Shown here in pieces: positions 35,273 through 46,974 of a stretch of 64,000 nucleotides of DNA. The notes under the pieces are model-generated. The model did not search any database, was not told the DNA's origin, and worked only from the letters and a program-made list of their open reading frames with translations. Every line of letters starts with the position of its first letter. Position 1 is the first letter of the stretch. The stretch is from Delphinus delphis (lineage: Eukaryota; Chordata; Mammalia; Artiodactyla; Delphinidae). Both the position numbers and the translations under genes were made by a program. The stretch is taken from assembly GCF_949987515.2 (NCBI RefSeq), contig NC_082688.1:73660731-73724730 (forward strand), written 5' to 3'.

Positions 35273-35319
<47 letters not shown>
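35271..35319. repeat. (CA)n microsatellite
   Basis: About 48 bp of CA with one early interruption (acacatacaca). Confidence 0.97.
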
Positions 35320-35321
<2 letters not shown>

Positions 35322-37589
35322 TTCTATTTTATTTTAGCTTTATACCAATACCCTTGCACAATTTTATATTAAAAATTTTAATTAACTTTATTGTTCTCAG
35401 TATAAAGTCATTTTCTTATTTAATAATAATAGTTTTGGATGTTGCCAACACAATCATAATGTAAGTATACATTATTTTTCTATATTTATTATTCTGGATC
35501 TTGCTTCTAGCTTAATGTTCAACTTTTGCCTTATTCCTGATTTTATGAAAATTTGTCTAGAGTATCACCTTTACACATAATGTTAGAGTCTGGTTTGAGA
35601 TTTAAATTACAAGTTTATTATTAAGTTTTTCTTATTTTATGTTTTAGGTTCACTAGCATAAGGAGGGACTCTGAGGTCTCCTTGACTCCTTATCTTGCTC
35701 TGAAGAGATTTTTTTCTGGATGGTCTGCAGCAGCGTGAATTTCTTCCTTTACAGAGTAAGTAACTCTGAAACACCCATCCCCAAGACATTGCTTTGAGAA
35801 AACTTCTGGGCTCATCCTTCCCCACCGCCAATTTAGCAACTGCATAAGCATCTCTGTCCTTTGTAGTATTGAGTGGATATAGGCAGAGAAGTTTTAGATT
35901 TAAAGAGAGGAAGAGGGTAAAGGACAGGGAAAATAGCTCTTTGGGCATTAGAAAGGGCTTTAGTAGGGAGAGTAGCTTCTGAGGTAAGAATCCAAAGTTA
36001 TGGTGACTGAATGGCAATTTCCTACCTTCTTTTTTTGGATGACCATACTTTTTCTTCTCAATAGTATATATATAACTTTCATCCAAATACAATTCTGCTT
36101 CTTGAGATTGGAGAGTTCTCTCTTAAAGATGAATTAACATCTTTATTTTTTTTCATGCTTCTCTCATCATCTAGTCTATAATTCCATGTTTTTCTATTTC
36201 ACACCAAGTATGTACAATTCTTTACCAGAGCTTCTCCAAGATTATTATCAATGCTATTGTGGTGTAAATCTGTGAGACTGGACTTTCTTACTGTCATTTT
36301 TCAAAGTGCTGATGACTGTGCTGTCTAAGGAATGGTAGCTCACAAATTACTTCTGTGACTGAAGATAGAAAAAAATGTTAAGTCAATATCTTGAATTAAT
36401 TAAGAGATAACATTGATATAGGAATGGGATAGTGCCACAAATAATTATCACTTGAAATTACACAGTCAAAAAGGCCAATTAAGGAACCAAATATAGTTAA
36501 TGAGAAATTTTAATTTATAATTTTTCAAGCTGCTGGTCTGGTCCTGTATTTTTTTCTATAGTTCAGCAAAAATAACAACAGAAAAAAACAACAATGAAAA
36601 GCAACAGAGGCTCATCTGATTTTATATGAGCAAGCTCCTTCTGGATCTCAGCTGAAGTTTGGTTTTAGCTATATGAATCCACTTTTTTTCCTTCCACATC
36701 AATACATATTTAGTTTATTGTTAATGATCTTTCCTAGTTAAGCATAGTTTCCTCTACTTTTTAAGAATTCTACAACTCAAAGTAGAAGAGAAATTTCTAT
36801 ACGTTAAACTTCCTGGTTAAAAAATAAATTCAAATTTACCATGGAGGTCTTATCCTTCACATTATTTTTTGGTGGTGTTGTAGACTATATCCTCTGATTG
36901 ACCTTCCTGAAGAAAATATCTAAAAATTCTAGTTAAAATATAAAAATTACCTTTTGAAAATTAATTGCTAAGCAGACAATATAGTAAGGACTCTTTAGAG
37001 CCCCAATCAAAGTGAGACCAGGAAACAAGAGAGATAAGAGAATTATTCACACTGGCTTTCATCTGAGGACATTTTCCAGTGACCTGTAACTTTGAGCATA
37101 TTTTCAAAGTTCCATGGAGCATGGATAGCAGAAAACGTTGAGTTTGTTCAATACAGGGTGAACGATAGGACATTTAGGCATAAAGTCTCATGGAGAGAGA
37201 TGGAAATAATCCTGCTCTTCCACACCTGGAGATAGTTGAAGAAGAAGCAAAACAAGAAGGAGAAGAAAGAGGGAAAAGAGAAGGAGGAAAGAAAAATTGC
37301 ACATCTCAAGAAACCTGTTTTTAGAAATCACACTTCAAATCTGGGCCTTATAAGGTTTTGTATCCTGAATTTACATTTGTTGCTGAAACTAAAATAATTT
37401 AAAATGAAAGGTTTATCTTAAAGAAGTACTAGACTGATAGTGTCCTCAGGGATCTGGCAGAAGAAAATACAGATCTTCTTTCAAAGGATCCACATCACTC
37501 ACCTCATACCTCAAAAACACATCGGTTCACAGAATCAACACTATCAATGCAGAAGGAAACAAGGCACCATGAGTCAAACAGGCAAACGC
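35320..37589. other. unique DNA, 2.3 kb, with the window's longest open frame
   Basis: No named repeat. The longest open frame in the window (151 codons, minus strand, 35637-36092) lies here. It has no recognisable domain, a lysine- and leucine-rich composition, and no visible splice, promoter or poly-A context, so I do not call it a gene. A purine-rich tract lies at 37231-37297. Confidence 0.4.
37231..37297. repeat. GA-rich purine tract
   Basis: About 67 bp almost all A and G ('gaagaagaagcaaaac', 'gaaggagaagaaagag'). Confidence 0.85.
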
Positions 37590-39000
37590 AACTGAAAAAA
37601 CATGTCAGGTCAACAAAGACTTCAGGTATTAGAATTACCAGATTCCAAATTTTTAAGATAAAGATTCATTTATTTAAAGAACTAAATTAAAAATGGAAAA
37701 CAAAAGTAGGATAATGGAGAAAGAGACCATAAAAATGTTCACTCGGATTTGAAAAATGTCTATATACTACTACAGGATATTTAAAATACTATAAATAAAA
37801 TTATACACACAGTGTGATATTGAACAACATATCATAACAAATATACAAGAGAAATAATAACCTGAAAGATAGATCTGAAATATGAAGAATGCAGCACAGT
37901 GGAAGAAAGTATGTCATATATGAAAGTCATGCTACCTCAAAAGTAACGACTATCAGCTAACTTTTAAAAATCAGAAGACAGTAATAATATCTTTAATGTT
38001 ATTAAAGATACTCAGTATCTGTCAGGACAATTGTCAACCCAGAATACCACACAGAGCAAAAATATCCTTCAAAGTTATTTTTCAGACAAACAAAAATTGA
38101 GAGTTTGCCATATTTCCTCATGAGAAGGATTTCCAAGAGATTTAATGTTATTAAAAGGAAATGAAACAGAGAATGGAGGTCTGAGATGCAAAATTTAATG
38201 ATAACTAAGATGATAATATTTTATATAAATCTAAAAAATACTGACTATTAATCAATGATAAAATTCTGTCTCTTTTTTTAATGAATTAAATCTTCAAGAA
38301 AATGGCAACAAATTGGGTAGGATTGGTTGAATTTAAAGTGGTTAAAGACATATTCTTAAGGAGGGCAAAGATATTCATTATCATTTGAATTACATTAAAG
38401 AACTATGATGCAATTTCTAAGTTATCAGCAGAAATAGTGCATACAACTTTCTGACATGTAAGAGTAAATAGCAGTGTAATAAACGATAATCCAAAAGAAG
38501 CTAAGGGAAAGAAAAAGAAAAGAAGACTACAAAATTAGATGATGCAATTAAATTCAAATCTATCAGTTATTACAATGCATGAATGGAACAAATTCTCCAG
38601 TTACAAAAGAAATTAGGCAAACAGGACTTTAAAAATCCAAGTAGATGCTCTTTATAAAAGCCATCTATAAAATATAAAGATGCTTTAATTTACTAGGAAG
38701 ATAGAATAATGTGAAATGCATACATACTTAATAGTATAGACTCAAAATACAAATGGAAAAGTGACTAAATTGCAAAGAGAAAATAAGATGGATCCTAATA
38801 ATGAGGGATTTTAACACTTGCCTAACTACCGAAAGATCAGGCCAACAAAAAATCAGTAAGTATATTATTTGAACAATATAATTAACAGCTGCTCACATAC
38901 GTGGACAATTCTTAGACTACTAATTGAAAAAATAAATTATTTAAATAATTTAAATATTATTTAAAATAGTGACGAAAATAAGATGTCAAAGAAAAGTAAC
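37590..39000 (+). mobile_element. ancient L1 (L1M-type) 5'/ORF1-side remnant
   Basis: A-rich forward sequence that follows old L1 5' and ORF1-region order: 'caggtattagaattaccaga' (37625), 'acccagaataccacacagag' with 'cagacaaacaaaaattgaga' (38038-38105), then 'ttacaatgcatgaatggaac' and 'attctccagttacaaaagaa' (38570-38612), matching the old-L1 'attacaataaatgtaaatgg ... ctctccaattaaaagacaga' block. No frame survives. Limits are approximate and it may be several pieces. Confidence 0.62.
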
Positions 39001-39699
39001 AAATGTAATAGAGTGATTCTTTAAAGTTATATAATTCCTAGTTTTTAGAAGAGTTTTATTAGAGTATGAATATCTCATATTAGAGTATGACTATCTCCTA
39101 ATGAACTCCTACTGAATGCCCAACTCAAAAGGCAGTTTTGTAATGAAGGTACTCATTCCAACCTCCTTTGAATTCAGCACTTTCTTCAGCTTTGTCATTG
39201 TCCACGTTGTTGATTAATAACACGTCTGTCTCCTATTCTAAGTTCAAGTTCTTCACAAGATGGAAAGGAGATTGCAAGCTTTGACCCTGAGGCCACCAGG
39301 GATGTAGAGAGGTTACTTCCTACTCTATTAAGGATCATGCAGCGCCCTGGAGAATCCTAGTAAGTCATTCCTTATGTGATTCTAGGACTTAAGCCCATTA
39401 AAGAGAAATCCCCCATAAGTCTCTCTATCATTGAGCTTATTAATGATCATGGGTGCCCACTGGTGAAGTCTTTTGTTAATTCTGTAACTATATCAGCTTG
39501 ATCCTCAGGGGTACAAGTCTAAATCCTTTTCTCCCTTCATTCTTCTCTATCCCACTAAATGACATCAACATTCTTCAGACTGTGTATGAAAGAAATAGTA
39601 AGTCTTTTTCCCTTCATGTTTTAAAATATACCTTAATTTGTTCCATTTCTCCACTCCTACTCCATACCATCATGCTTGTCATAATTTACTTGAAGTACT
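39001..39699. other. unique DNA, 0.7 kb
   Basis: No gene or named repeat. A tandem pair of 21 bp ('tagagtatgaatatctca' type) is at 39060-39101, one base different between copies in its core. Confidence 0.4.
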
Positions 39700-40320
39700 G
39701 CTAACCAACTGTGCCCCTCTATCAACCATTTGCTACAAACTCCTGAAGAGACTTTATAAAAATTATGAAGCAGATCAATCTCTTGCCTGAAATCTTCTAT
39801 TGTATCTTCTTGCACTCAGAATAAAATCCAATCTCTTTACCTTAAACGGGCTTGGCTTTTGATATCTCCACCCTCATCTGGTAGTCTTCTTGTTAATTAT
39901 GATTCAGCAATAGGGGTCTTTTCCCTGTCCTCTGTCACACAGAGCTCTTATTGCCACATTAAGACCTTTGCTTTTGTTGGTCCCTTTACCTTCCATGCTC
40001 TTGCCCTGGCTCTCCACAAAAGTGCTTTTTCTCATCCTTTGGGTCTTTGTTTAGACATCTCCACAGAGACCTTATCTGAACTTTCTCATTTAAGTGGATT
40101 TTCCACCCAATTATTCTATCAGCACCTTAAAAAAAAAAAAAACTTTTTTAGAACTTTGCAAGTCTGCATTTAATTTTTTTTTAAAAGCACATTTCAAAGT
40201 ATATCTTCCCCATCAGACTATAAATGCCGAGAGACTTAGCAGATCACATTAGCTCGAGCACATGGCACAGATAAATGCCAGATAAATATTTTGAATGAAG
40301 GAATTAATGAATTGATGACT
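39700..40320 (+). mobile_element. L2 LINE 3' region
   Basis: Forward L2 3' UTR: 'tcagaataaaatccaatctc', 'tttaccttccatgctcttgc', 'gggtctttgtttagacatct', 'cagactataaatgccgagag' and the end 'cagataaatattttgaatga'. The order matches the L2 consensus as I know it. An A-rich stretch and a T run at 40129-40185 are local expansions. The 104-codon open frame at 39859-40173 is a chance frame through this repeat. Confidence 0.83.
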
Positions 40321-40494
40321 GAAATGTCTGAGCACAGTACCTGTCATGCAAGAGTCCTCAGTAAATGAAAGCATGCATATTTTGCATATCTATCAGTTAC
40401 ATAGTGATGGGTACACAGTGCTAAGAATTGGATGGGCTGTGGTGAACAGCATAAAATATGCATTTGATGAATAGAAGGTAGAGCTATGGCAGAG

Positions 40495-40890
40495 ATGGCC
40501 ATGTATTAACCAAATCTCCTTTCATCTCCTTCCTGGCATTTAGCTACAGTGCACTTTCCAGTCTCCCATATAATCAGAACTCCCATGAGACTGAGTTCTG
40601 AACAATGGGATGTATACAGAGGTGAAGTATGCCATTTCAGGCCTAGCTCATAAAATTCTACAACACAACCTTCCTCTGTCTCTCTTTCTTTATGCCTGGG
40701 TAATCAAGATGACTCTGAGAATCTAAATTTAAAAAGCTTTCATTCCTGATGATAGCATAGAGTGGTTTCTCCCACACCTCTCTCCCTACCTTGTACTGTG
40801 ATGTGAGTGAGAAACTTTCATTATATTAAGCCATTGAAAATATGTGATTGTTTTTAGAGCATTAGAGCAGTTAGCCTACCTTTATTTATA
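40495..40890 (+). mobile_element. old LTR-like or medium-reiterated repeat, family not certain
   Basis: 'ttcctggcatttagctacag', 'gagactgagttctgaacaat', 'gggatgtatacagaggtga', 'gccatttcaggcctagctca' and 'aagccattgaaaatatgtga' occur in the order of a common mammalian repeat ending 'taagccactgagatttgggg'. I read it as MaLR/ERVL-type LTR sequence but cannot fix the family. Confidence 0.5.
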
Positions 40891-41033
40891 TGCCCTCACA
40901 AAATTATAATCCAGTGGGATTATAAAATAGTGTGACAATGTCTTGCCGTGTTTTGCTCTTTTGTTAGTTTCAGAATAGTGTGCTGTATTAGAACTTGTAA
41001 ACTGAAGTCAAATTCATATGATAGAAATTGAAT

Positions 41034-42235
41034 GTAATTTTCTAAAACAAAGCCAGAGTTCACATGGAAGAGGAAACAAAATGAAAAGGCACCCTATGGA
41101 ATGGGAGAAAACATTTGTAAACCAAATATCTAATAAGGGGTTAATATTCAAAATATATAAAGAGCTTATAAAACTCCATAACAAAAAACTGAACAATCTG
41201 ATTAGAGAATTGGTAGAGGACTTAAACAGACATTTCCCCAAGGAAGACTTACAAATGGCCAACAAGTACATGAAAAGGTACTCAACTGTTACTAATCATT
41301 AGGAAAATGTAAGTCAAAACCACAATGAGATTATCACCTCACACCTGTTAGAATGGCTATTACCATAAAACATAAAGATAACAAATGAGGATGTGGAGAA
41401 AAGGGAACCCTGGTGCACTCTTGGTGGGAATGTGAATTGGTGCAGCCACTATGGAAAACAGTATGGAGGTTCCTCAAAAAATAAAAATAGAACTACCACT
41501 TGATCCAGTAATCCCACTTTTGGGATTGAAATCATTATCTAAAGGAATTGAAATCATTATCTCAAAGAGATATCTGCACACCTGTGTTCACTGCAATATT
41601 ATTCACAACAGTCAAGACATTTAGGAAGCAACCTAAATGTCCATTGACAGCTAAATGGAAAAAGAAAATGTGGTATATGCACACAATGGAATTTTATTCA
41701 GCTTTGAAAAGGAAGGAAATCTTGCTATCTGCCACAACACGGATGAACCTGAAAACATTATACTAAGTGAAATGAACCAAACACAGGAAGACAAATACAA
41801 CATGAAACCACTTGTTATCATGGGGAAGTAAACAAGAAATCTAAAATAGTCAAACTCACAGAAGCAGAGAGTAAAATGCTGGTTGCCAGAGGCTGAGGGG
41901 TAGGGGAAATGGGGAGATGTTGGTCAAAGAGTACAAACTCTCAGTTATAAGATGAATAGTTCCAGGGATCTAATGTACAGCATGGTGACTACAGTTAACA
42001 GTACTGTGTTGTACACTTGAAAGTTGCTATGAGAGTAGAGCTTTAATGATCTCACCATAATAAAAACAACAACAAATGGTAATTATGTGAGGTGAAGGAT
42101 TTGTTAACTAACCTTATAGTAGTGAATATTTCATAATACATATGTGTATTAAGTCATCACATTGTATACTTTAAACACACACAATGTTATATGTCAATTG
42201 TATCTCAATGAAGCTGGAAAAAAATTTTTAAATAA
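41034..42235 (+). mobile_element. L1 LINE 3' end with ORF2 C-terminal remnant
   Basis: An older forward L1 end. The 94-codon open piece at 41018-41302 and the 72-codon piece at 41548-41766 are decayed ORF2 ('CTPVFTAILFTTVKTF', 'KWKKKMWYMHTMEFYSALKR'). 'attgaaatcattatct' is duplicated at 41525-41540 and 41547-41562, which breaks the frame. The 3' UTR ends 'tgtatctcaatgaagctgg' plus an A-rich tail, an older L1MA/L1MB-type end, different from the other L1 ends in the window. Confidence 0.9.
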
Positions 42236-42247
42236 AAAAAGAATTCC

Positions 42248-42752
42248 TGAGTTCAAATTCTGACTGCCCCTGTTTAGGAGGTGTGTGGTCTTGGGCATGT
42301 TATTCTTTACTTGTTTAATACTTGCCTCCCCATCAAGATGCAAATGTCAATAGAGCAGAATCTAACTTTTCTTTTTCACTGAATCCTCAGAATCTACAGT
42401 AAAGTAACTTTTTCAGGAAACGTGAAGTTTTTGTACCTTATTTTAAATAGGTAATTCTCATGCAAGAATTGGTCTGCCTTATAAAAATAAATCTAATCTT
42501 GTTTTAATATTATCTTCGGAAATATAAAACATGGAAATGAAATGTCCCCTAAAATACATTTCCTGATCCTTTATTTAACTTTTCTTTGTTTTGCCTCAAG
42601 TACTGTAAAACTAATAATTCCCATTTGGGGAGTATCTACCGCATGTAAAATCCAGATTAAATGCTATAAAAACATTACCTTTAAAATTCAGTGCAAATCT
42701 GTAACAAAATACTATCAGTATCCATATTTCAGAGTTCAGGAAACTGAGGCTT
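42248..42752. mobile_element. two MIR-like fragments
   Basis: The first, at about 42248-42340, is forward ('gagttcaaattctgact', 'tgtggtcttgggcatgttat'). The second, at about 42690-42752, is reverse ('ccatatttcagagttcagga' and 'aactgaggct'). Bases between them are not assigned. Both are short. Confidence 0.5.
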
Positions 42753-43182
42753 AAATTCCATTCAACATATGTTAATACTCTTAGTTTGGTTAGTATTAAT
42801 GTACTTTCAATCTGAATTTTTTTCCTGTGCTTAAAAATTTACATCCACTAGGCTTAGTCCCTAAAATTTAAAAACAAATAAATAAATAGCTTTAAAGGAA
42901 CCACATTAGGCTAAAGAATGCAAAATGTATAACTTCAGTTCAACTCAGTTCAGCTCAACTGACCACTTAAAGAAAACTCAAAGTGAAAATCAGATTTACA
43001 AGATTATTCCATGCAATTAAGAAGTAAATATAATTATGTGGATCATATTGAACTGTCAGCAAAATTTTGTTTATATGAGTCATCAACTTCAAGTTAAAAA
43101 CTAAAATGAAAATTAGGTAAGGCTAAGATTTCTTCTAACCATCATTCAAACATGTATGTAATAAAGATTTACCGACCACTAG
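42753..43182. other. unique DNA, 0.4 kb
   Basis: Nothing recognised. 'cagttcaactcagttcagct' near 42936 is a small local repeat. Confidence 0.4.
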
Positions 43183-43197
43183 AAAATGCAACCAAAT

Positions 43198-43607
43198 TAT
43201 ATATATACAAAGGAATACTACTCAGCCATAAAAGAGAACAAAATTTTGCCATTTGCAGCAACATGGATAGACTTGGAGGGCACTGTGCTAAGCGAAATAA
43301 GTCAGACAGAGAAAGATAAATATTGTATGATATCGCATATATGTGGAATCTAGAAACTACAACAAACTAGTGAATATAACGTAAAAGAAGCAGACTCACA
43401 GATATAGAGAGCAAACTCTTCGTTACCAGTGGGGAGGGGAGAAGGGCAATATAGGGGTAGGGGAGTGGAAGGTACAAACTACTGGGTGGAAGATAGGCTC
43501 AAGGATGTATTGTACAACATGGGCAATAAAGCCAATATTTTATTAAAACTGTAAATGGAGAGTAACCTTTAAAAATTGTATACAACCTAAAAAAAAATTT
43601 TAATAAA
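43198..43607 (+). mobile_element. L1 3'-end insertion, 5'-truncated, with 15-bp target duplication
   Basis: About 410 bp of forward L1 end: 'atactactcagccataaaag', 'caacatggatagacttggag', 'gaaataagtcagacagagaa', 'tatcgcatatatgtggaatc', and a tail 'aaaaaaaattttaataaaaa'. The 15-bp duplication 'aaaatgcaaccaaat' is perfect at 43183-43197 and 43608-43622, so both edges are exact. Confidence 0.96.
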
Positions 43608-43622
43608 AAAATGCAACCAAAT

Positions 43623-44147
43623 AAAAAAGAGAGCAGAGTACTGTGATATATACAGTGAATATAATACAATGGGATTATTAATTATAAGCAAAAGAGAAGG
43701 AAATAAAGTAAATGGAAACATAGAAGCAGTATGTAATTCAACCATGAGGATGTTTAGGAAGCAGTCATAGTCCCTGAACATCTGTACCTGGAGACAGAGC
43801 CTCTACTCAGGTAAAGGTTCTACAGAACCAGTCAACTCAGGTAAAAAGCTTCTGCTGTCTTAAAGACCTGACAGGCAGAGCCTATGTTATAAAACTCTGT
43901 GTTTGGGGGATAAAATTTAGAAAAGGCTCCTGGTGTGTATGGAAGATGTTATCTTAACAAAGTCAAAATAAGTATGTTTTTAGATGGCTAAGTTTTGATT
44001 TTATGGTTTTGTGTCTCTGTGAAAAGTGTCCTTGTTAATCTCTGTTCCCTATGCCTTAAACTATATTCTGAAGAGTGTGAGTTAAAACAGATGAGCCGTC
44101 TATTGGTGGTCCCTTCAGAGTGCTTTGGGAGCACAGAGTAAGGAATG
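43623..44147. other. unique DNA, 0.5 kb
   Basis: No gene or named repeat. 'cagtcaactcaggtaaa' and a near copy 'ctctactcaggtaaa' lie around 43800-43846. Confidence 0.4.
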
Positions 44148-44320
44148 GCTAATCTCTCTATTTACATGAACTAAGCAAATTAAGTAATTTCGCTGAGACT
44201 CGGTTTCCTTTATAATGACTATTCTAACCTACCTCACAAGGTGGTAAGAGAAAAAAATAATCAGTACAAAATATATGCCAGGCACAGAGTAGCTGCAACA
44301 TTTACATTTATCTTCACTGC
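44148..44320 (+). mobile_element. MIR SINE
   Basis: Forward MIR: 'aagtaatttcgctgagactc', 'ggtttcctttataatgac', 'ctacctcacaaggtggtaag' and 'atgccaggcacagagtag'. Confidence 0.75.
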
Positions 44321-44349
44321 CACGTATTTTAATAAGAATTAGGAAAAGG

Positions 44350-44600
44350 TGCCTAATATACATAATATTCTTCTCAAAATCCTCATCAACGTTTACCCAC
44401 TGAGAAGAGCATAATGTCCCAAATCTTTAGCCTAGCATTCAAATCTGTCCACAATTTGGCCCAAACCTATTTTTTTCACCTTTCATTTCCCCTATAAAAC
44501 ACACTATCATGCACATTTTGAAATTCTCCCCCAAGATGCCTCTTGTTCTAAATAAATAAATAAGCAAACAAACAAAAAATGCATTCTCCTTGATAAGAAT
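44350..44600 (+). mobile_element. probable L2 fragment
   Basis: 'gcattcaaatctgtccacaa', 'tttggcccaaacctat' and 'cacctttcatttcccctat' resemble the L2-type 'cattcaaggccctccacaat ctggccccaacctac' block. A short AAAT/AAAC run sits at 44548-44577. Confidence 0.45.
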
Positions 44601-44675
44601 TTCTAGAGATTTAGAGTCAGGCTTTTTCCTGACACAGAAAGGGAGACACACTTACAAATGAAGATTTCCCTTATA

Positions 44676-45171
44676 CAGTCCCCAATTTACTTCTTGACAA
44701 ACAAGTTTTCAACTGTATTATGGAGCGAAAGTGACATGCATTCAGTAGAAATCATACTTTGAATTTTTATCTTGTCCCGGGCTAGCAATATTCAGCCAGA
44801 TACTCTCCTGCGGTGTGGAGTAGCAGGAGTCAAAGCCGTCAGTCAGCTGCAAGACTGCAAGGGTAAGCCACCCGCACACTGAAAATCATTCTGTACCCGT
44901 ACAAACATTCTGCTTTTCACTTTTAGTACTTTCAGTGCATGCAATAAATTACATGAAATATTCAACACTTCATTATAAAACAGGTTTTGTGTAAGATGAT
45001 TTTGCCCAACTATAGGCTAATGTCAGTCTTCTGTGCAGGTTTTAAGGTAGGCTAGGCTATGATGTTTAGGTTAGGTATATTAAATGCCTTTTCAACTTGC
45101 AATATTTTCACCTTACAATGGGTTTATCAGGACATATAAACCCACCATAAGCCAAAGAAGATCTATAACTG
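44676..45171. mobile_element. non-autonomous Tigger/pogo-like DNA transposon
   Basis: A 496-bp element that starts CAGT (44676) and ends AACTG (45171). Both ends are flanked by TA (44674-44675 and 45172-45173), the target duplication of pogo/Tc1-type elements. Internal landmarks are 'gcattcagtagaaatcatac', 'cccgggctagcaatattcag', 'aggttttaaggtaggctagg' and 'caatgggtttatcaggacat'. The ends are diverged inverted repeats. It has no transposase frame, so it was mobilised in trans. The exact family name is not certain. Confidence 0.75.
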
Positions 45172-45847
45172 TAAATGTCTCTTATGAAAGAGTAACTTGT
45201 ACAGTTTTCAGAGCTTCACCTGTGTCTGCTGTTTCTTAAGAATAATCAGCCTAACATAATCAGTATGCCAAAGAGGCATATTTTCGGTGATATATTTTGC
45301 TCCCCTTCGAGAGCTACTTCAGTCTAATGGCCTTCTTGTTTAATTAATTTAATACCTGAAAAATCTACCTTTGAATGGTTTATTTAAATGAGAAATACAT
45401 TTATTTTTCCCCCCTTTTCTTTCTTTTTTCTGCTTAGGCAAGCTTGGATTTGTTTTTCAATCATTTAAGATTCCTAACGGATACTTGTATAGATACAAAA
45501 ACTGGAAACTTTACACATTTACTTCCTTCTCATTGGAAGTTTACATCTCTTTTGCAATATGTGCTATATACAAATCAAAAGTGCACTAAGAATACGATTT
45601 ATAAGCCCAAATAACGAGCTGCGGCAATAGCACCAAAGATGTTTAGGGCAAGGATTTGAGTTGGGCCAAAAAACAAAGTAAGGTTTAAGCTAAAATCACT
45701 AAATATGAAAATGTGAGGCAATGGAACTTTAAATCTACCCTCAAACATTTCAGTTTTTGTAAACTTGATTTAAATAACCTGACATACTTTGTCTCTGTAT
45801 TGTAGCATTTAAGATTATATTCAATCTGGCACCATGAAAAAAGTTTT
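45172..45847. other. mostly unique DNA, 0.7 kb
   Basis: No gene. A short motif 'tatgccaaagaggcatattt' at 45264-45283 recurs in similar form at 50507-50525 and may be a scrap of the same LTR-type repeat. Confidence 0.4.
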
Positions 45848-46044
45848 TTGTTTTTTTTTCTTGCGGTACGCAGGCCTCTTACTGCCGTGCCCTCTCTCGT
45901 CGCTTGCGGAGCACAGGCTCAGAGGCCATGGCTCGCGGGCCCAGCCGCCCCGCGGCACGTAGGATCCCCCCCGGACCGGGGCACGAACCCGTGCCCCCTG
46001 CATCGGTAGGTGGACCCCCAACCACCGAGCCACCAGGGAAGCCC
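45848..46044 (-). mobile_element. CHR SINE, short form with internal deletion
   Basis: Reverse orientation: T tail, 'gcggtacgcaggcctcttac', head ending 'gagccaccagggaagcccc'. Compared with the other short copies, the block around 'gctccggacgcg' is missing near 45915, and 'ggatccccccc' near 45962 is altered. No clear target duplication is visible. It is GC-rich within AT-rich surroundings. The minus-strand open frame at 45821-46033 is SINE sequence. Confidence 0.92.
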
Positions 46045-46896
46045 CTGTAGTGTTACTTTTATATTTGCCATCTGATTCCAGGAGTAATTATCATACCATT
46101 TAGAGAAATATTTATGTTTACCATAGTGTTTTCAATGGAATGAATGCCTCCTTAAAAAAAAAAAAAAATCCATAAAGTTAGCCAATCGAGAAGACAAATG
46201 GTCTGCAGCTGTTTTTTTTAACTCCTATTAATACTCTAGCCTTACCTAACTCCTTCATTTATCCTTCTGTTTTCAAAGGAGCTCTTAATTACTTCCATTC
46301 CCATTTCAGTTGTAAATGCTTCTTTATTGTCATTCTTTCATTAGAATAAATCCTCCAACCTATTCAAGGACCTGACACTTCACCACTGATTTACAAGTGA
46401 TCCAATTTTATTAATCAGATGTTTGCCCTGGCTTTGGGGCATCAGTACTGACATTGCTGATAACTGTTGGTAAAAGGCCCTCTTTCTTCCTCCCCATTTC
46501 TTGGAAAATGCACAGGTATTCAGCATTTTATTTCAGGAAGGCTGAAATTAAAAAGAACTAGGGAAAATAGAAAATCTTGTAATTGTCTTGAAAAGAGTTA
46601 TTATTTCACACTGTTGGCTAAGCAAGCTATGGTTGCAGTGGGGATAATTGTGACCTATAAAAGATTTGTCTGAAATTTTCCATCAGAAATTCTTTCTTCA
46701 CGGATTTCAAGCTACTCCTGAATTTACTATCATAGGACCAATTCATAACACCACTGAACAATTTTCTAAAAGCAAAATTAAACAACACACAAGAAACCAC
46801 ATTAAACATGTATGGTGGTTGACTTTAGTACTTCTTTTCATGTTCCGAAAACTCCACTTATAATATATTTAAGATACACTAAGGATTATACATATG

Positions 46897-46900
<4 letters not shown>
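46045..46900. other. unique DNA, 0.85 kb
   Basis: No gene or repeat recognised. The part from 46170 to 46600 has a conserved-element texture ('gatccaattttattaatcag' and flanks). Conservation is untested. An A run lies at 46154-46168. Confidence 0.35.

Positions 46901-46955
<55 letters not shown>
46901..46955. repeat. (AT)27 microsatellite
   Basis: About 55 bp of uninterrupted alternating AT. Fully self-complementary, so it can extrude as a cruciform. Confidence 0.97.
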
Positions 46956-46957
<2 letters not shown>

Positions 46958-46974
46958 CCCAGTCTTCTTTTAGG

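Noticed and set aside
39859..40173. 104-codon plus-strand frame
   Set aside because: It lies wholly inside an L2 3' region, which is non-coding.
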